Source of the DNA: Brachybacterium huguangmaarense
Lineage (GTDB): Bacteria > Actinomycetota > Actinomycetes > Actinomycetales > Dermabacteraceae
NCBI RefSeq assembly: GCF_025725725.1
Contig: NZ_CP107020.1
Location: forward strand, 1,426,001-1,490,000
Direction: 5' to 3'
Length of the DNA: 64,000 nucleotides
Shown here piece after piece: positions 32,950-42,205 of this stretch. Numbering within the stretch: position 1 is the stretch's first letter; each line of letters starts with the position of its first letter. The notes beneath the pieces are model-generated. The model made no database searches and had not been told where the DNA came from. It saw only the letters and a list, made by a program, of their open reading frames with translations. Position numbers and translations under genes: made by a program.

Positions 32950-35900
32950 GAAACAGTCCGACGGGACGGTCGCTCCGAAGGCGGTCCCCGACGGCGTGGA
33001 GCTGGCTTCGACCGTCACGGGCACCGAGGACGCTCCGGCGGAGGTCGCGTCCATCTCGGCAGCCGATGACGCCGACTGGAGCGTGGCCCTCGCGTGGGGT
33101 GGCACGCTGGCAGCGCCCACCCTGAAGGGGCCGACGGCCACCTATCCCCACGCCTGGCCGGGTATCGACCTGACCGTGAAGGCGTCGCGTGACGGCTTCG
33201 AGCAGTCGTTCGTGGTCACGGACAAGGCCTCCGCCGATGCGTATGCGGCGGGCCAGACGGGGGACCAGGTCGCGTGGGAGCTGCCCTTGCTGGTCGAGGG
33301 CGTGACGGCCCGGGAGGCAGACGGCGAGAGGATCGAGTTCGTCGACGCCTCGGGCGCGGTGGTCTCGACCTTCGAGGCACCCTTGGCGTGGGACGCGAAG
33401 GTGGACAAGGCCTCTCTGGAGCATGTGAACCATGTGCCCTTGCAGGTCTCCATCGCAGCGCAGGACGGCGGGCGGATCACCCTGCGCCTGTCCATGGATC
33501 GTGCGTGGCTGCTGGACGCGGATCGGCAGTTCCCCATCACGGTGGATCCCGTGTATGCGGCAGCGACCGCCCGCCCCACGTTCGATGCCTTCGTGCAGTC
33601 GGACATCTCGACGGACCGGTCCGGGGAGCAGGAGCTCAAGGTCGGGACGTATGACGGCTCCCACGTGGCGCGGTCGTTCCTGTCGATCCCGAACGCCCAG
33701 TTCAAGGGTCAGCAGATCATGTCCGCTTCCCTGAACCTGTACGAGTCGTGGTCGTACTCGTGCACGGCCGCCGGCCTGGAGGCGTGGAGCACCGGTCCGG
33801 TGGACTCCTCGGTGCGATGGACGAAGCAGCCGACGTGGCTCGCGAAGAAGGGCTCCGTCACGGTCGCGAAGGGCTTCTCGAGCTCGTGCGCGGCCGGCTG
33901 GGTCAACATCGACATCACTTCTCTGGCCAACGAGTGGTCGACCAATCCGGACCCGACCATGACCATTGGACTGCGTGCGACGTCGGAGACCTCCACGAGC
34001 GGGTGGAAGCGGTTCGCGTCGATGGAGTCGACGAACCCGCCATCGGTCACGTTCACGTACAACCGCAAGCCGAACACGGCCTCCACGCCGGTGGTCACGG
34101 GGAGCATGCAGTACAACGGCGCCACGTATGTGTCCGCCACGAAGCCCGAGGTGGCCGCGGTGCTGTCGGATCCTGACGGCAACGACGTGCGCACGACGAT
34201 CCAGGCGTACACGTCCACGGCGGCGACGACGAAGGTCTCCGAGTGCACGAGCGGGTGGGTGACCTCCGGGCAGCGGGCGCTGTGCACGCTCGGCACGGTG
34301 CCGGACAACACGACGCTGTACGTGCGGGCGTCCGTCCAGGACGGCAACGGGCTCTGGGCGGGGGTGTGGTCGCCCTGGCAGGAGGTGCGCACCGGCCAGG
34401 CCACGCCGGCGGCACCGACGATCGCGTGTTCCGGCTACACGAATGGCCAATGGGCGGCGACGGCTCCCACGGCCGACGTGTCGTGCACGATCAAGGCCCC
34501 GATGACGACCGGCAACAACCAGGCGATCCGGATCAACTACCGGATCGACGGTGCCACGGACGGCACCCCCGTCGCGGTCACCCCGGGACAATCGATCACG
34601 GTGAAGCTCCCGAAGGCAGCGGGCGGTCATCAGATTCGTGCTCGCGTGTTCACGGCCTCGGGGAAGAACGAGGTGGGAGTGTTCACGACGGGCTGGGGAG
34701 GCCCGTCCGTGATCTATCCGGCCTCGTTGTCGGCCTCGAACGGCACCTTCGCGGTCACGGCGATGGCGCCGGCTCGCACGGCGTCCGAGACGTCGGTCAG
34801 TGCGCAGATGCAGTGGCGGACGGCGGGGACGAGCGACCCGTGGACCAACGCGGGAGCCGCCAAGGACGTCACGGCCGCGTTGGGCGCTCCCTCGCCTCTC
34901 GACACGACCTTCGACGCCGCCGCCGCGCTCGCCGAGGCGAACGTGACGTCGCGCGGGCCGGTGCGCATGGAGTTCCAGGTCTGCTTCACCTACACCGGGG
35001 TCACCAAGCCGTTGTGCACGAGCGATACGCGACCCACGACCCTGGTGCGGATCCCCCACGCCTTCGGCGACGGGTACCCGACGACCGATGTCGAGGCCGG
35101 TCAGGTGGCCCTCTACACGGGGGAGTTCCAGACCTCGGCCACCGATGCCACCGTCCCCGGCTACGGCTCGGACATCACGGTGACTCGCTCTCACCTCTCG
35201 TACACGGGCCCGGGCGACGTCAAGGCATGGCCGACGGATTCCGTGACGGGCGTGTTCGGGCCCGGCTTCACCGCGAACCTCGAAGGCGACGACGCAGCGG
35301 GCCTGGCCGATCTCCAGGTGATCGATCAGCGGATGACCGATGGGTCGATCTCGCTGGTCGGTGAGGACGGCGAGCCGCTCGTGTTCGTCAACCCTGACGG
35401 CAAGCTCGGCACCCCGACTCCGGCGACGCTGGTCGCCGGCACCGAGGGCACCGAGACCTCGGGTGTGACCGCGAAGCTGACCGGCACGGCGACCGCCCCG
35501 GTCCTCGCGGTCACCGAGGACGACGGGACGATCACCTCGTTCACGCCTGTGGGAACCGTGCAGGCGGGCAAGAACCTGACGTGGCATCCGGCCTCGATCG
35601 CCGAACCCGGCCAGTCGGGCAAGACCACGTTCGGGCACGATCCCGCCACGGGGGCTGTGACCCGCATCGTCGCCCCTCTGCCCGACGGGCTCGCGGGCAG
35701 CGCGTGCCCGACATCGGGCACGCTGGCTCCGGGCTGCCGTGCCATGGACATCACCTACACGACGGTCACCGATCCGAATGGCAAGCAGGCGCAGCGGATC
35801 AGTCAGATCAGCGCCGTGATGTACAACGCGACCTCGCAGCAGGTCGAGTCCAAGCCCATCACCAGTTACACCTACGACTCCCAGACCCGGCTGTCGAAGG

Positions 35901-38900
35901 TGACCGATGTCCGCTCCGGGCTCTCGACGACCTACACGTGGGACGGCACGAGCACCCGGATCAAGACCATCACCCCCTCCGGTCTGGCCGGGTACACGAT
36001 GACCTACGCCGCGAACCCGGACGCGACGATTCCGACGCAGGTGATCAAGAACGTGTCGCGAGGCGCCCAGACCGTGGGCGGGAGCGCCGTGCAGATCGCC
36101 TCGATCGTGTACGACGTCCCCGTGTCCGGCTCCGGCCTCCCGGATCTCTCCGAGAACGGCATCGCGGCATGGGTCAAGGACGCCAAGGGCACCCCGGAGT
36201 ACCTCTCGCAGAAGCCGGTCAACGGGTACGCCGTCTTCGACTCCGACCATCCCGTGACCGCGCTGGTCGGCGCCGACCTGCCGGCCGCGGACCTCCAGTA
36301 CGCGGGGCTGCAGTACATCAATGCGGATGCCTACACGATCAACTCCGCGAGCTACGGCGCGGGGGCCTGGCAGATCACGGCGGATCGTTACGACGCCCAG
36401 GGCAATGTGATCCGGTCCCTCGATGCGAGCGCGATCACCGCGGCCCGGGCCGATGACTCCCTCTCCTCGGCGCAGATCGACGCGATGTCCACCCAGACGG
36501 TGTACAACGCGGACATCACCGCCGCGGACGGCACCGTCCTCACACCCGCCGGAACGCTCGTCACGGACACCTACGCCCCCGCGCGCGATGTGCTGCTCGC
36601 CGACGGCACGACGCAGGCGCGCGTGCGCCCGCACGTCCACACCACCTACGACGAGGGCGCCCCCAACGGCGGCATCAACGCCGCGACCGGCGCGCCCTAC
36701 CGTCTGCCCACCACGGTCACCACGGATGCCGTCGAGTCGGCCAGCGGAACCGGCGCGCCGGCGGTCATCGAGCAGCTCTCGGTCACCACCGCCGGTTACA
36801 CCCCGATCGACGGCAAGTCCGCGACCGATCCGACCTCCGGATGGACTCTCGGCGTGGCCACCACGTCGACCAACGCCATCGGCCAGACCACCCGTCAGCG
36901 CTTCGATGCCCGAGGCAAGGTCATGGAGCAGCGGCAGCCTGCTTCCAACGGCACCGACGCGGGAACCACCAAGACCATCTATTACACAGCCGCCGCGAAT
37001 GCGGATGACGCCGCGTGCGGCGCCACCGATCAGGCCAAGGCCTGGGCGGGTCTCGTGTGTCGCACCTTCCCCGCCGCAGCACCCAGCAGCGGGCCGACGA
37101 TGCCGGGATCACGGGTCACGGGATACGACTTCTGGCTCTCTCCGACCACCACCGTCGAGACGAGCGGGAGCGCGACACGCACGAGCGAGGTCAAGTACGA
37201 CGCCGCCGGACGTGCCATCTGGACCAAGACCAGCACCTCCGGGCTCACCGGATCGCAGGCGACGCCGGCGATCTTCACCCAGTTCAACCAGACCACCGGA
37301 CTGGTCGACGCCACCGGTGTCTCCAACGCGGCGGGGACGGCCATCTCAGGGGCCAAGCAGACCAACAGCTATGACCTGTGGGGCAAGCAGACGGTCTCCG
37401 TGAACGAGCTCGGCGACTCTACGACGACCACCTACGACGACAAGGCGCGCGTCACCTCGATCAAGGACCCGAAGGGGACCACCACCTTCGAGTACAACGG
37501 CTCGGACGCCAACGGGAAGATCGAGCGTCGCGGCGTGGTCACCAAGCAGACCGTGACGCGCACGTCGAGCGACGCCCTTGTCTACCAGGCGGCATACGAC
37601 GCCAACGGCGCCATGACCACGGAGAAGCTCCCGGCGGGCATTACCGCCACCCATCTGGTGGACGAGGCGGGGGAGGAGACCGGGCTGGTGTACTCCGGCC
37701 AGCTCACCGACCCCGCGACGGGGACCGTGTCGGCGGGGCCGTGGATCGCCTGGTCCCAGACCAACGATGCCGCGGGGCGCGTTCGTACGGATGCCACGAC
37801 CTTCGCCTCGGCGATCGCGACCACAGCAGGCATCGACCCGGGAACCGACTCGGCGGATCCCGTCACCGCCGATCAGATCGACTTCGACCACCGCTACAGC
37901 TATGACAAGGCGGGGAACCTCACCAAGGCCGAGGATCTGACGGGGCTTCCCGTCGCGGGGGCCAGCGCGTCGCCGTACACGACTCGCGAGTACACCTTCA
38001 CGGCCAACGGCGCGCGCAAGTCGCTCACTGAGCAGATCCGAGCCGATGGCACCGCCAGCGGCACGGCCACGCCGGGTGTCCAGCAGCAGCTCACGTACGA
38101 CACCGCCGACCGGCCCACGGGAGGCTATGTCTACGATCTCTTCGGCAGACAGACGACACTGCCCGCCGCCCATGCGCCCAACCCCGGCGCCGGGGACATC
38201 ACGCTCGGCTACTTCGACAGCGACCTGCCGGCGAGTGTGAAACAGGGCGGGACCACCACGAGCTTCACCCTCGACGTGGATGACCGACGCCTGGTCCAGA
38301 CCAGCGTGACGGGCTCGCAGACCACGACGACCACACGGCACTACGCCGACGGCTCGGACAACCCGTCCTGGATCGACGTGAAGGCGCCGGACGGGACCAC
38401 CACGACCACCCGGTACACGAGCTCGGTCAGCGGTGACCTCGGAGCCTCCATCATGTCGGATGGGGCCGCGAGTCTGACACTTTCCAACATCCATGGGGAC
38501 ATCGTCACGACGATACCGATCATCGCGGCGCAGAAGGCGAGCGTGGCGGCGACGACGATCCTGGGCTGGTCGGCCTACACCGAGTACGGCACGCCGATCG
38601 ACCCTGTGCAGACGAAGGCTGTGGGCACGACCGCCGGCTACGGATGGCTCGGCGCCAAGGAACGGTCAACGACCGAGGCGACCGCTGGACTCACGCTGAT
38701 GGGGGTGCGGCTCTACACCGTTACCGTAGGATCATTCACATCGCCGGACCCGGTCACTGGAGGTAACTCCACTGCATACGCCTATCCCACGGATCCAGTA
38801 AATGCGCAAGACGTTTCGGGTCTTTGCCGCGGGTTCGTGATCGATTCGGTTAAGGGGGGCCCGTGCAGGGTAACCGGCTACACCAAGCACGGAATGGACC

Positions 38901-39256
38901 GAGCAATAGGGGATGGTTTAAAGCGCAAGGGACCCAAGCCGTCGGCGATTCGCGATACTCTAAAAAACCCTACCAAAGTTATTTTAAAGTACGACAAAGA
39001 TGGCCGAAAGTCATGGCAATATAAGGGAGCCCGAGCGAATGTCGTCCTAAACTCGAAAGGTAAGATTGTGTCTACAAACCCTAGAGGGAAGGGGAATTCG
39101 CGGCAGGGAAGCAGTGGGCGCGGAGGTGGAAGGGCTACCATTGATGGCCCTTCGGGGGCTACTCGGACCGGAACGGGTGGTCGCGGAGGGCGAGCCATGG
39201 GGGGAAGTATGCGTGACGTTGGACCAATGGCTCCCCGCATGCGCGCGCTCCAGTAG
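32900..39256 (+). CDS. Rhs/YD-repeat polymorphic toxin, 5'-truncated by IS30
   Basis: The long open frame starts with a GTG inside the IS30 end and joins native sequence at 32950. No signal peptide or ribosome-binding site is left, so the original N-terminus is lost. Native sequence holds an N-terminal extracellular-type beta domain, a DNRLRE domain (about 33560-34060; HVARSFLSIPN, WVNIDITSLANEW), Ig-like segments and YD/Rhs repeats (e.g. YTYDSQTRLSKV, YDLWGKQTVSVNELG). The Rhs core ends with RLYTVTVGSFTSPDPVTGG and PTDPVNAQDVSGL. A variable tip follows. Full-length relatives are secreted wall-associated toxins that inhibit neighbours. This copy is probably not secreted. Confidence 0.82.
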   Translation: MTASSHRTRCTDRLNPPKQSDGTVAPKAVPDGVELASTVTGTEDAPAEVASISAADDADWSVALAWGGTLAAPTLKGPTATYPHAWPGIDLTVKASRDGFEQSFVVTDKASADAYAAGQTGDQVAWELPLLVEGVTAREADGERIEFVDASGAVVSTFEAPLAWDAKVDKASLEHVNHVPLQVSIAAQDGGRITLRLSMDRAWLLDADRQFPITVDPVYAAATARPTFDAFVQSDISTDRSGEQELKVGTYDGSHVARSFLSIPNAQFKGQQIMSASLNLYESWSYSCTAAGLEAWSTGPVDSSVRWTKQPTWLAKKGSVTVAKGFSSSCAAGWVNIDITSLANEWSTNPDPTMTIGLRATSETSTSGWKRFASMESTNPPSVTFTYNRKPNTASTPVVTGSMQYNGATYVSATKPEVAAVLSDPDGNDVRTTIQAYTSTAATTKVSECTSGWVTSGQRALCTLGTVPDNTTLYVRASVQDGNGLWAGVWSPWQEVRTGQATPAAPTIACSGYTNGQWAATAPTADVSCTIKAPMTTGNNQAIRINYRIDGATDGTPVAVTPGQSITVKLPKAAGGHQIRARVFTASGKNEVGVFTTGWGGPSVIYPASLSASNGTFAVTAMAPARTASETSVSAQMQWRTAGTSDPWTNAGAAKDVTAALGAPSPLDTTFDAAAALAEANVTSRGPVRMEFQVCFTYTGVTKPLCTSDTRPTTLVRIPHAFGDGYPTTDVEAGQVALYTGEFQTSATDATVPGYGSDITVTRSHLSYTGPGDVKAWPTDSVTGVFGPGFTANLEGDDAAGLADLQVIDQRMTDGSISLVGEDGEPLVFVNPDGKLGTPTPATLVAGTEGTETSGVTAKLTGTATAPVLAVTEDDGTITSFTPVGTVQAGKNLTWHPASIAEPGQSGKTTFGHDPATGAVTRIVAPLPDGLAGSACPTSGTLAPGCRAMDITYTTVTDPNGKQAQRISQISAVMYNATSQQVESKPITSYTYDSQTRLSKVTDVRSGLSTTYTWDGTSTRIKTITPSGLAGYTMTYAANPDATIPTQVIKNVSRGAQTVGGSAVQIASIVYDVPVSGSGLPDLSENGIAAWVKDAKGTPEYLSQKPVNGYAVFDSDHPVTALVGADLPAADLQYAGLQYINADAYTINSASYGAGAWQITADRYDAQGNVIRSLDASAITAARADDSLSSAQIDAMSTQTVYNADITAADGTVLTPAGTLVTDTYAPARDVLLADGTTQARVRPHVHTTYDEGAPNGGINAATGAPYRLPTTVTTDAVESASGTGAPAVIEQLSVTTAGYTPIDGKSATDPTSGWTLGVATTSTNAIGQTTRQRFDARGKVMEQRQPASNGTDAGTTKTIYYTAAANADDAACGATDQAKAWAGLVCRTFPAAAPSSGPTMPGSRVTGYDFWLSPTTTVETSGSATRTSEVKYDAAGRAIWTKTSTSGLTGSQATPAIFTQFNQTTGLVDATGVSNAAGTAISGAKQTNSYDLWGKQTVSVNELGDSTTTTYDDKARVTSIKDPKGTTTFEYNGSDANGKIERRGVVTKQTVTRTSSDALVYQAAYDANGAMTTEKLPAGITATHLVDEAGEETGLVYSGQLTDPATGTVSAGPWIAWSQTNDAAGRVRTDATTFASAIATTAGIDPGTDSADPVTADQIDFDHRYSYDKAGNLTKAEDLTGLPVAGASASPYTTREYTFTANGARKSLTEQIRADGTASGTATPGVQQQLTYDTADRPTGGYVYDLFGRQTTLPAAHAPNPGAGDITLGYFDSDLPASVKQGGTTTSFTLDVDDRRLVQTSVTGSQTTTTTRHYADGSDNPSWIDVKAPDGTTTTTRYTSSVSGDLGASIMSDGAASLTLSNIHGDIVTTIPIIAAQKASVAATTILGWSAYTEYGTPIDPVQTKAVGTTAGYGWLGAKERSTTEATAGLTLMGVRLYTVTVGSFTSPDPVTGGNSTAYAYPTDPVNAQDVSGLCRGFVIDSVKGGPCRVTGYTKHGMDRAIGDGLKRKGPKPSAIRDTLKNPTKVILKYDKDGRKSWQYKGARANVVLNSKGKIVSTNPRGKGNSRQGSSGRGGGRATIDGPSGATRTGTGGRGGRAMGGSMRDVGPMAPRMRALQ
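38823..39256 (+). other. C-terminal toxin tip of the Rhs protein
   Basis: After the Rhs core motif the sequence becomes clearly A+T richer and codon use changes. The tip of about 144 residues contains YTKHGMDRAIGDG, SAIRDTLKNPTKVI, SWQYKGARANVVLN and GKIVSTNPRGKG, then a Gly/Arg-rich tail. The order of Lys-His, a helix with NP, and a strand ending VVLNxxGKIVST resembles BECR-fold ribonuclease toxins found in other Rhs tips. That assignment is by pattern memory, not by search. The sharp composition break marks cassette exchange. Confidence 0.5.
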
Positions 39257-39333
39257 GTCTACTTAGTGCATAGTGAGAGAAATATTCTCGCGCCAGAAAC
39301 TTTCGAAAGCGAGGCGTCATGAAGGAGGGTGTG

Positions 39334-39624
39334 GTGACCAGAAATAACAGGAGCCGATTCTTGCAATTAAGAAATGCTATTCGCGAATTTGCTTGGATAA
39401 CCGACCCGGCGGGTATGAAAGAATTTCGCGATGAAGCCAGCTCCGAATACGACGATCTTGCAAACAAGATTGCTGAACACTATTCTCCTGGAGCAAAACG
39501 CTATCGGGATCGAGAGGCGCTAGAAGCGTGGCTTTCCGATTTTCCCGAACCCCTCGATGGTGAGGCTTTGAAATTTCTTATGGATCTCGCATCGGTGGCT
39601 GCCAAGCACATGCAAGCGGGCTAG
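39334..39624 (+). CDS. Candidate immunity protein for the Rhs tip
   Basis: The product is a 96-residue, mostly helical acidic protein (IREFAWITDPAGMKEF, SSEYDDLANKIAEHYS, LDGEALKFLMDLASVAAKHM). The GTG at 39334 follows AAGGAGG by five bases and is preferred to the ATG at 39319, which lies before that site. It comes 77 bp after the toxin stop and shares the low-GC composition. Position and size fit a cognate immunity gene. The family was not recognised. A 6-bp hairpin at 39634-39654 follows it. Confidence 0.6.
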   Translation: MTRNNRSRFLQLRNAIREFAWITDPAGMKEFRDEASSEYDDLANKIAEHYSPGAKRYRDREALEAWLSDFPEPLDGEALKFLMDLASVAAKHMQAG

Positions 39625-39633
39625 GAGTCATTC

Positions 39634-39654
39634 CCCCTGAGCACACGACAGGGG
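39634..39654 (+). terminator. Hairpin after the immunity gene
   Basis: CCCCTG pairs with CAGGGG across a 9-base loop just after the immunity stop. There is no clear T-run, so termination is only possible. Confidence 0.3.
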
Positions 39655-39778
39655 CCCTCCTTACGAAAGTACCTTGGCGTTCACGTGCGGCACAGTAGAC
39701 GTCTTGGGCAAAGTGGTAATGGGTAGCCCATGGCTACCTGATGGCGGGCTTCCCGCGCCGACGCCTGTTCGGGTCCTG

Positions 39779-39917
39779 CCGACCGGCCCACGGGAGGCTA
39801 CGTCTACGACCTCTTCGGCGACAACGATCCTGGGCTGGTCGTCCTACACCGAGCACGGCACGTCGATCGACCCTGTGCAGACGAAGGCTGTGGGCACGAC
39901 CGCCGGCTACGTATGGC
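39779..39917 (+). pseudogene. Orphan Rhs fragment with internal deletion
   Basis: Bases 39779-39818 nearly match 38107-38147 of the Rhs gene (the segment encoding GGYVYDLFG). The sequence then jumps to a near copy of 38550-38643 (encoding TTILGWSAYTEYG and VQTKAVGTTAGYG). About 400 bp of the parent are missing between the two blocks. The fragment is in no intact gene and ends at the first ISL3 element. It looks like a displaced older Rhs tip whose own toxin part was lost. Confidence 0.75.
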
Positions 39918-41363
39918 GGCTCTTCAGAGTTGAGTGTGGGTGCGCCGGTGGTGCGGGGTAGCTGGTGGTAGGCGTCGAGGTCCCGGATGATGAGCGGACT
40001 TCTACCTCTGCTCGCACCAAGGACCTCGACGATGCACAACCATAGTTGCGTATGCCCTGACGCGCTCGATCGCTGTGGGAGATGCGATCTTCTCCTGGAC
40101 TTCCCCGGCCTTCACCTGATCGCGGTCTCGCAGGCTCCCTCAGGCCTGATGCTCGAGGTGGAGTCCTGCGATCCGGTCACGGGCTGCCCTGGCTGTGGAG
40201 TCATCGCGACTGGTCACGGCCGTGTGATGGTCGAGATGATCGATGCGCCCTGGGCCGGCAGGCCGGTGCGGATCCGGTGGCGGAAGCGCCGCTGGATCTG
40301 CCTCGAGGACATCTGTCCCGTGGCGACGTTCCTCGAACAGGATCCCGAGGTCTGCGCACCGCGGGGACTGTTGAGCATCCGTGCGGTTCGGTGGGCGATC
40401 AGCCAGCTCCGCCGTGAAGGAGCGACGATCCAGGGCCTGGCCCGGCAGCTCGGCACCACCTGGAACACGCTCTGGTCCCAGGTCCAGCCCGTCCTGACCC
40501 TGGCCGCCGAGGACCCGTCCAGGTTCGAAGGAGTGCATGTCCTGGGCGTGGACGAGCATGTCTGGCATCACCGTGATCCTCGCCGGCGTGGTCCGAAGGA
40601 ACTCACCGGGATGGTCGATCTGACGCGCGGCCCCCACCCGACCGCGAGGCTTCTCGATCTCGTCCCGGGCCGATCCGGGACGGTCTATCGCAACTGGCTC
40701 GACGAGCGGGGCGAGGAGTTCCGGCAAAGTATCGACATCGCGACGCTGGATCCGTTCCAGGGATACAAGAACGCGATCGATGACCGCCTCGAGGATGCCA
40801 CCTGCGTACTGGATGCGTTCCACATCGTGAAGCTCGGCGGGGCTGCGATCGACGGCGTCCGCCGCCGGATCCAGCAGGAGACCCTCGGCCACCGCGGCCG
40901 CAAGGGTGATCCTCTCTACGGGATCCGCAACGTCCTTCGCGCCGGCCGAGAACGCTTGACGAGCAGGCAACAGGTGCGTCTGGCCAGCGCTTTCGACGCC
41001 CATCCCGCTCACATCGAGGTCGAGGTCGCCTACCACTGCGTCCAGGACCTCCGAGACGTGTTCCACCAGCCCACACCCGCCCGGGGTCGTCGACTGGCCG
41101 AGCAGCTGATCGAGAAGCTGCCATCGTGCCCGATCCCCGAGATCGCGCGGCTCGGGAAGACGCTACGCCGCTGGAAGACCGCGTTCCTGGCCTACTTCGA
41201 CACCGACGGCGCGAGCAACGGCGGGACAGAGGCCGTCAACGGGATCATCGAACTCGGCCGCCGCATCGCCAGAGGGTTCCGCAACTTCGAGCACTACCGA
41301 CTCCGCATGCTCCTCATCACCGGCGGTCTCGACGCCTCACCCCACACTCAACTCTGAAGAGCC
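39918..41363 (+). mobile_element. ISL3-family element A
   Basis: The element is 1,446 bp with perfect 23-bp terminal inverted repeats starting GGCTCTTCAGAGTTGAG. It is flanked by an exact 8-bp target duplication, CGTATGGC (39910-39917 and 41364-41371). The right copy of the duplication includes the first three bases of element B. Element B was therefore already there when A inserted at its edge. Confidence 0.93.
40032..41357 (+). CDS. ISL3-family transposase (element A)
   Basis: The 441-residue transposase has an N-terminal zinc-finger region (CPGCGVIATGHG then CLEDIC) and a helix-turn-helix (ATIQGLARQLGTTWNTLW). The ISL3 DDE domain shows GVDEHVWHHRD, DPFQGYKNAI with FHIVKLGG, and SNGGTEAVNGIIELGRRIARGFRNFEHYR. 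The ATG at 40032 directly follows the right arm of a hairpin (39974-39983 with 40021-40030) and is preferred to the ATG at 39987, which lies in the hairpin loop. The gene is intact and about a third as similar to elements B-D as they are to each other by eye. Confidence 0.92.
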   Translation: MHNHSCVCPDALDRCGRCDLLLDFPGLHLIAVSQAPSGLMLEVESCDPVTGCPGCGVIATGHGRVMVEMIDAPWAGRPVRIRWRKRRWICLEDICPVATFLEQDPEVCAPRGLLSIRAVRWAISQLRREGATIQGLARQLGTTWNTLWSQVQPVLTLAAEDPSRFEGVHVLGVDEHVWHHRDPRRRGPKELTGMVDLTRGPHPTARLLDLVPGRSGTVYRNWLDERGEEFRQSIDIATLDPFQGYKNAIDDRLEDATCVLDAFHIVKLGGAAIDGVRRRIQQETLGHRGRKGDPLYGIRNVLRAGRERLTSRQQVRLASAFDAHPAHIEVEVAYHCVQDLRDVFHQPTPARGRRLAEQLIEKLPSCPIPEIARLGKTLRRWKTAFLAYFDTDGASNGGTEAVNGIIELGRRIARGFRNFEHYRLRMLLITGGLDASPHTQL

Positions 41364-41489
41364 CGTATGGCTCTTCACAGATGAGGGTGTAGCTGTGGTG
41401 CGACCTGGGGCGGCGCGTCGGTGTCGGGGTGAGGGTCGAGGTCTTCCGATGATGGGAGTTCTCACACAACCCGTCCGGAAGACCTCGAC

Positions 41490-42205
41490 GTGCCTGACGC
41501 TACCTTCACGCGCCCTGACCTGACTACCTTCACCCGCCTCGACGGCCTCGGTCTGGAGGTCACCGGCCAGCTGCTCGAGCCTGACCGGTCCGTGCTGGCG
41601 TGCCGGGTCGTGAAGCCGGACGACTGGTGCAGGCGGTGCGGCTGCCAGGGCGTGCCCCGTGACACGGTGAGCAGGGAGTTGGCGCACGAGCCGTTCGGGT
41701 GGCGCCCTACCACGCTGGTGCTCACCGTGCGCCGCTACCGCTGCAAGGAGTGCTCGCACGTGTGGCGTCAGGACACCACCGCTGCGGCGCCGCCGCGGGC
41801 CAAGATCTCCCGCGCCGGCCTGCGGTGGGGTCTGGTCGGGATCGTCGTCGGCCACCTGTCGATGGCCGGAGTTGCCGAAGGACTGGGCGTGGCGTGGAAC
41901 ACCGCCAACGACGCGGTCCTGGCTGAGGGCCGGCGTCTGCTCATCGAGGACCCGACCCGCCTGGACGGTGTCAAGGTCGTCGGGGTCGATGAGCACGTGT
42001 GGCGGCACACCCGGCGCGGTGACAAGTACGTCACCGTGATCATCGACCTCACCCCGGTCCGGGACGGCACCGGGCCCTCACGCCTGCTGGACGTGGTCGA
42101 AGGTCGGTCGAAGAAGGCGTTCAAGGACTGGCTGGCCGAGCGGGACCAGGCTTGGCGCGATGGGATCGAGGTCGTGGCCATGGATGGGTTCGCGGGCTTC
42201 AAGAC
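41490..42205 (+). pseudogene. ISL3 transposase of element B, 5' part
   Basis: The first 238 codons match element D's transposase, from PDATFTRPDLTTF to MDGFAGFKT. Element C breaks the frame at TTCAAGAC. The 3' part resumes at 43640. Joining 41490-42205 to 43640-44231 restores a 435-residue protein, so the gene was intact before element C arrived. Confidence 0.93.

Noticed and set aside
32909..36640. A 1,243-codon minus-strand frame opposite the Rhs gene.
   Set aside because: Arg/Gly/His-rich shadow; the plus strand carries DNRLRE and YD-repeat motifs.
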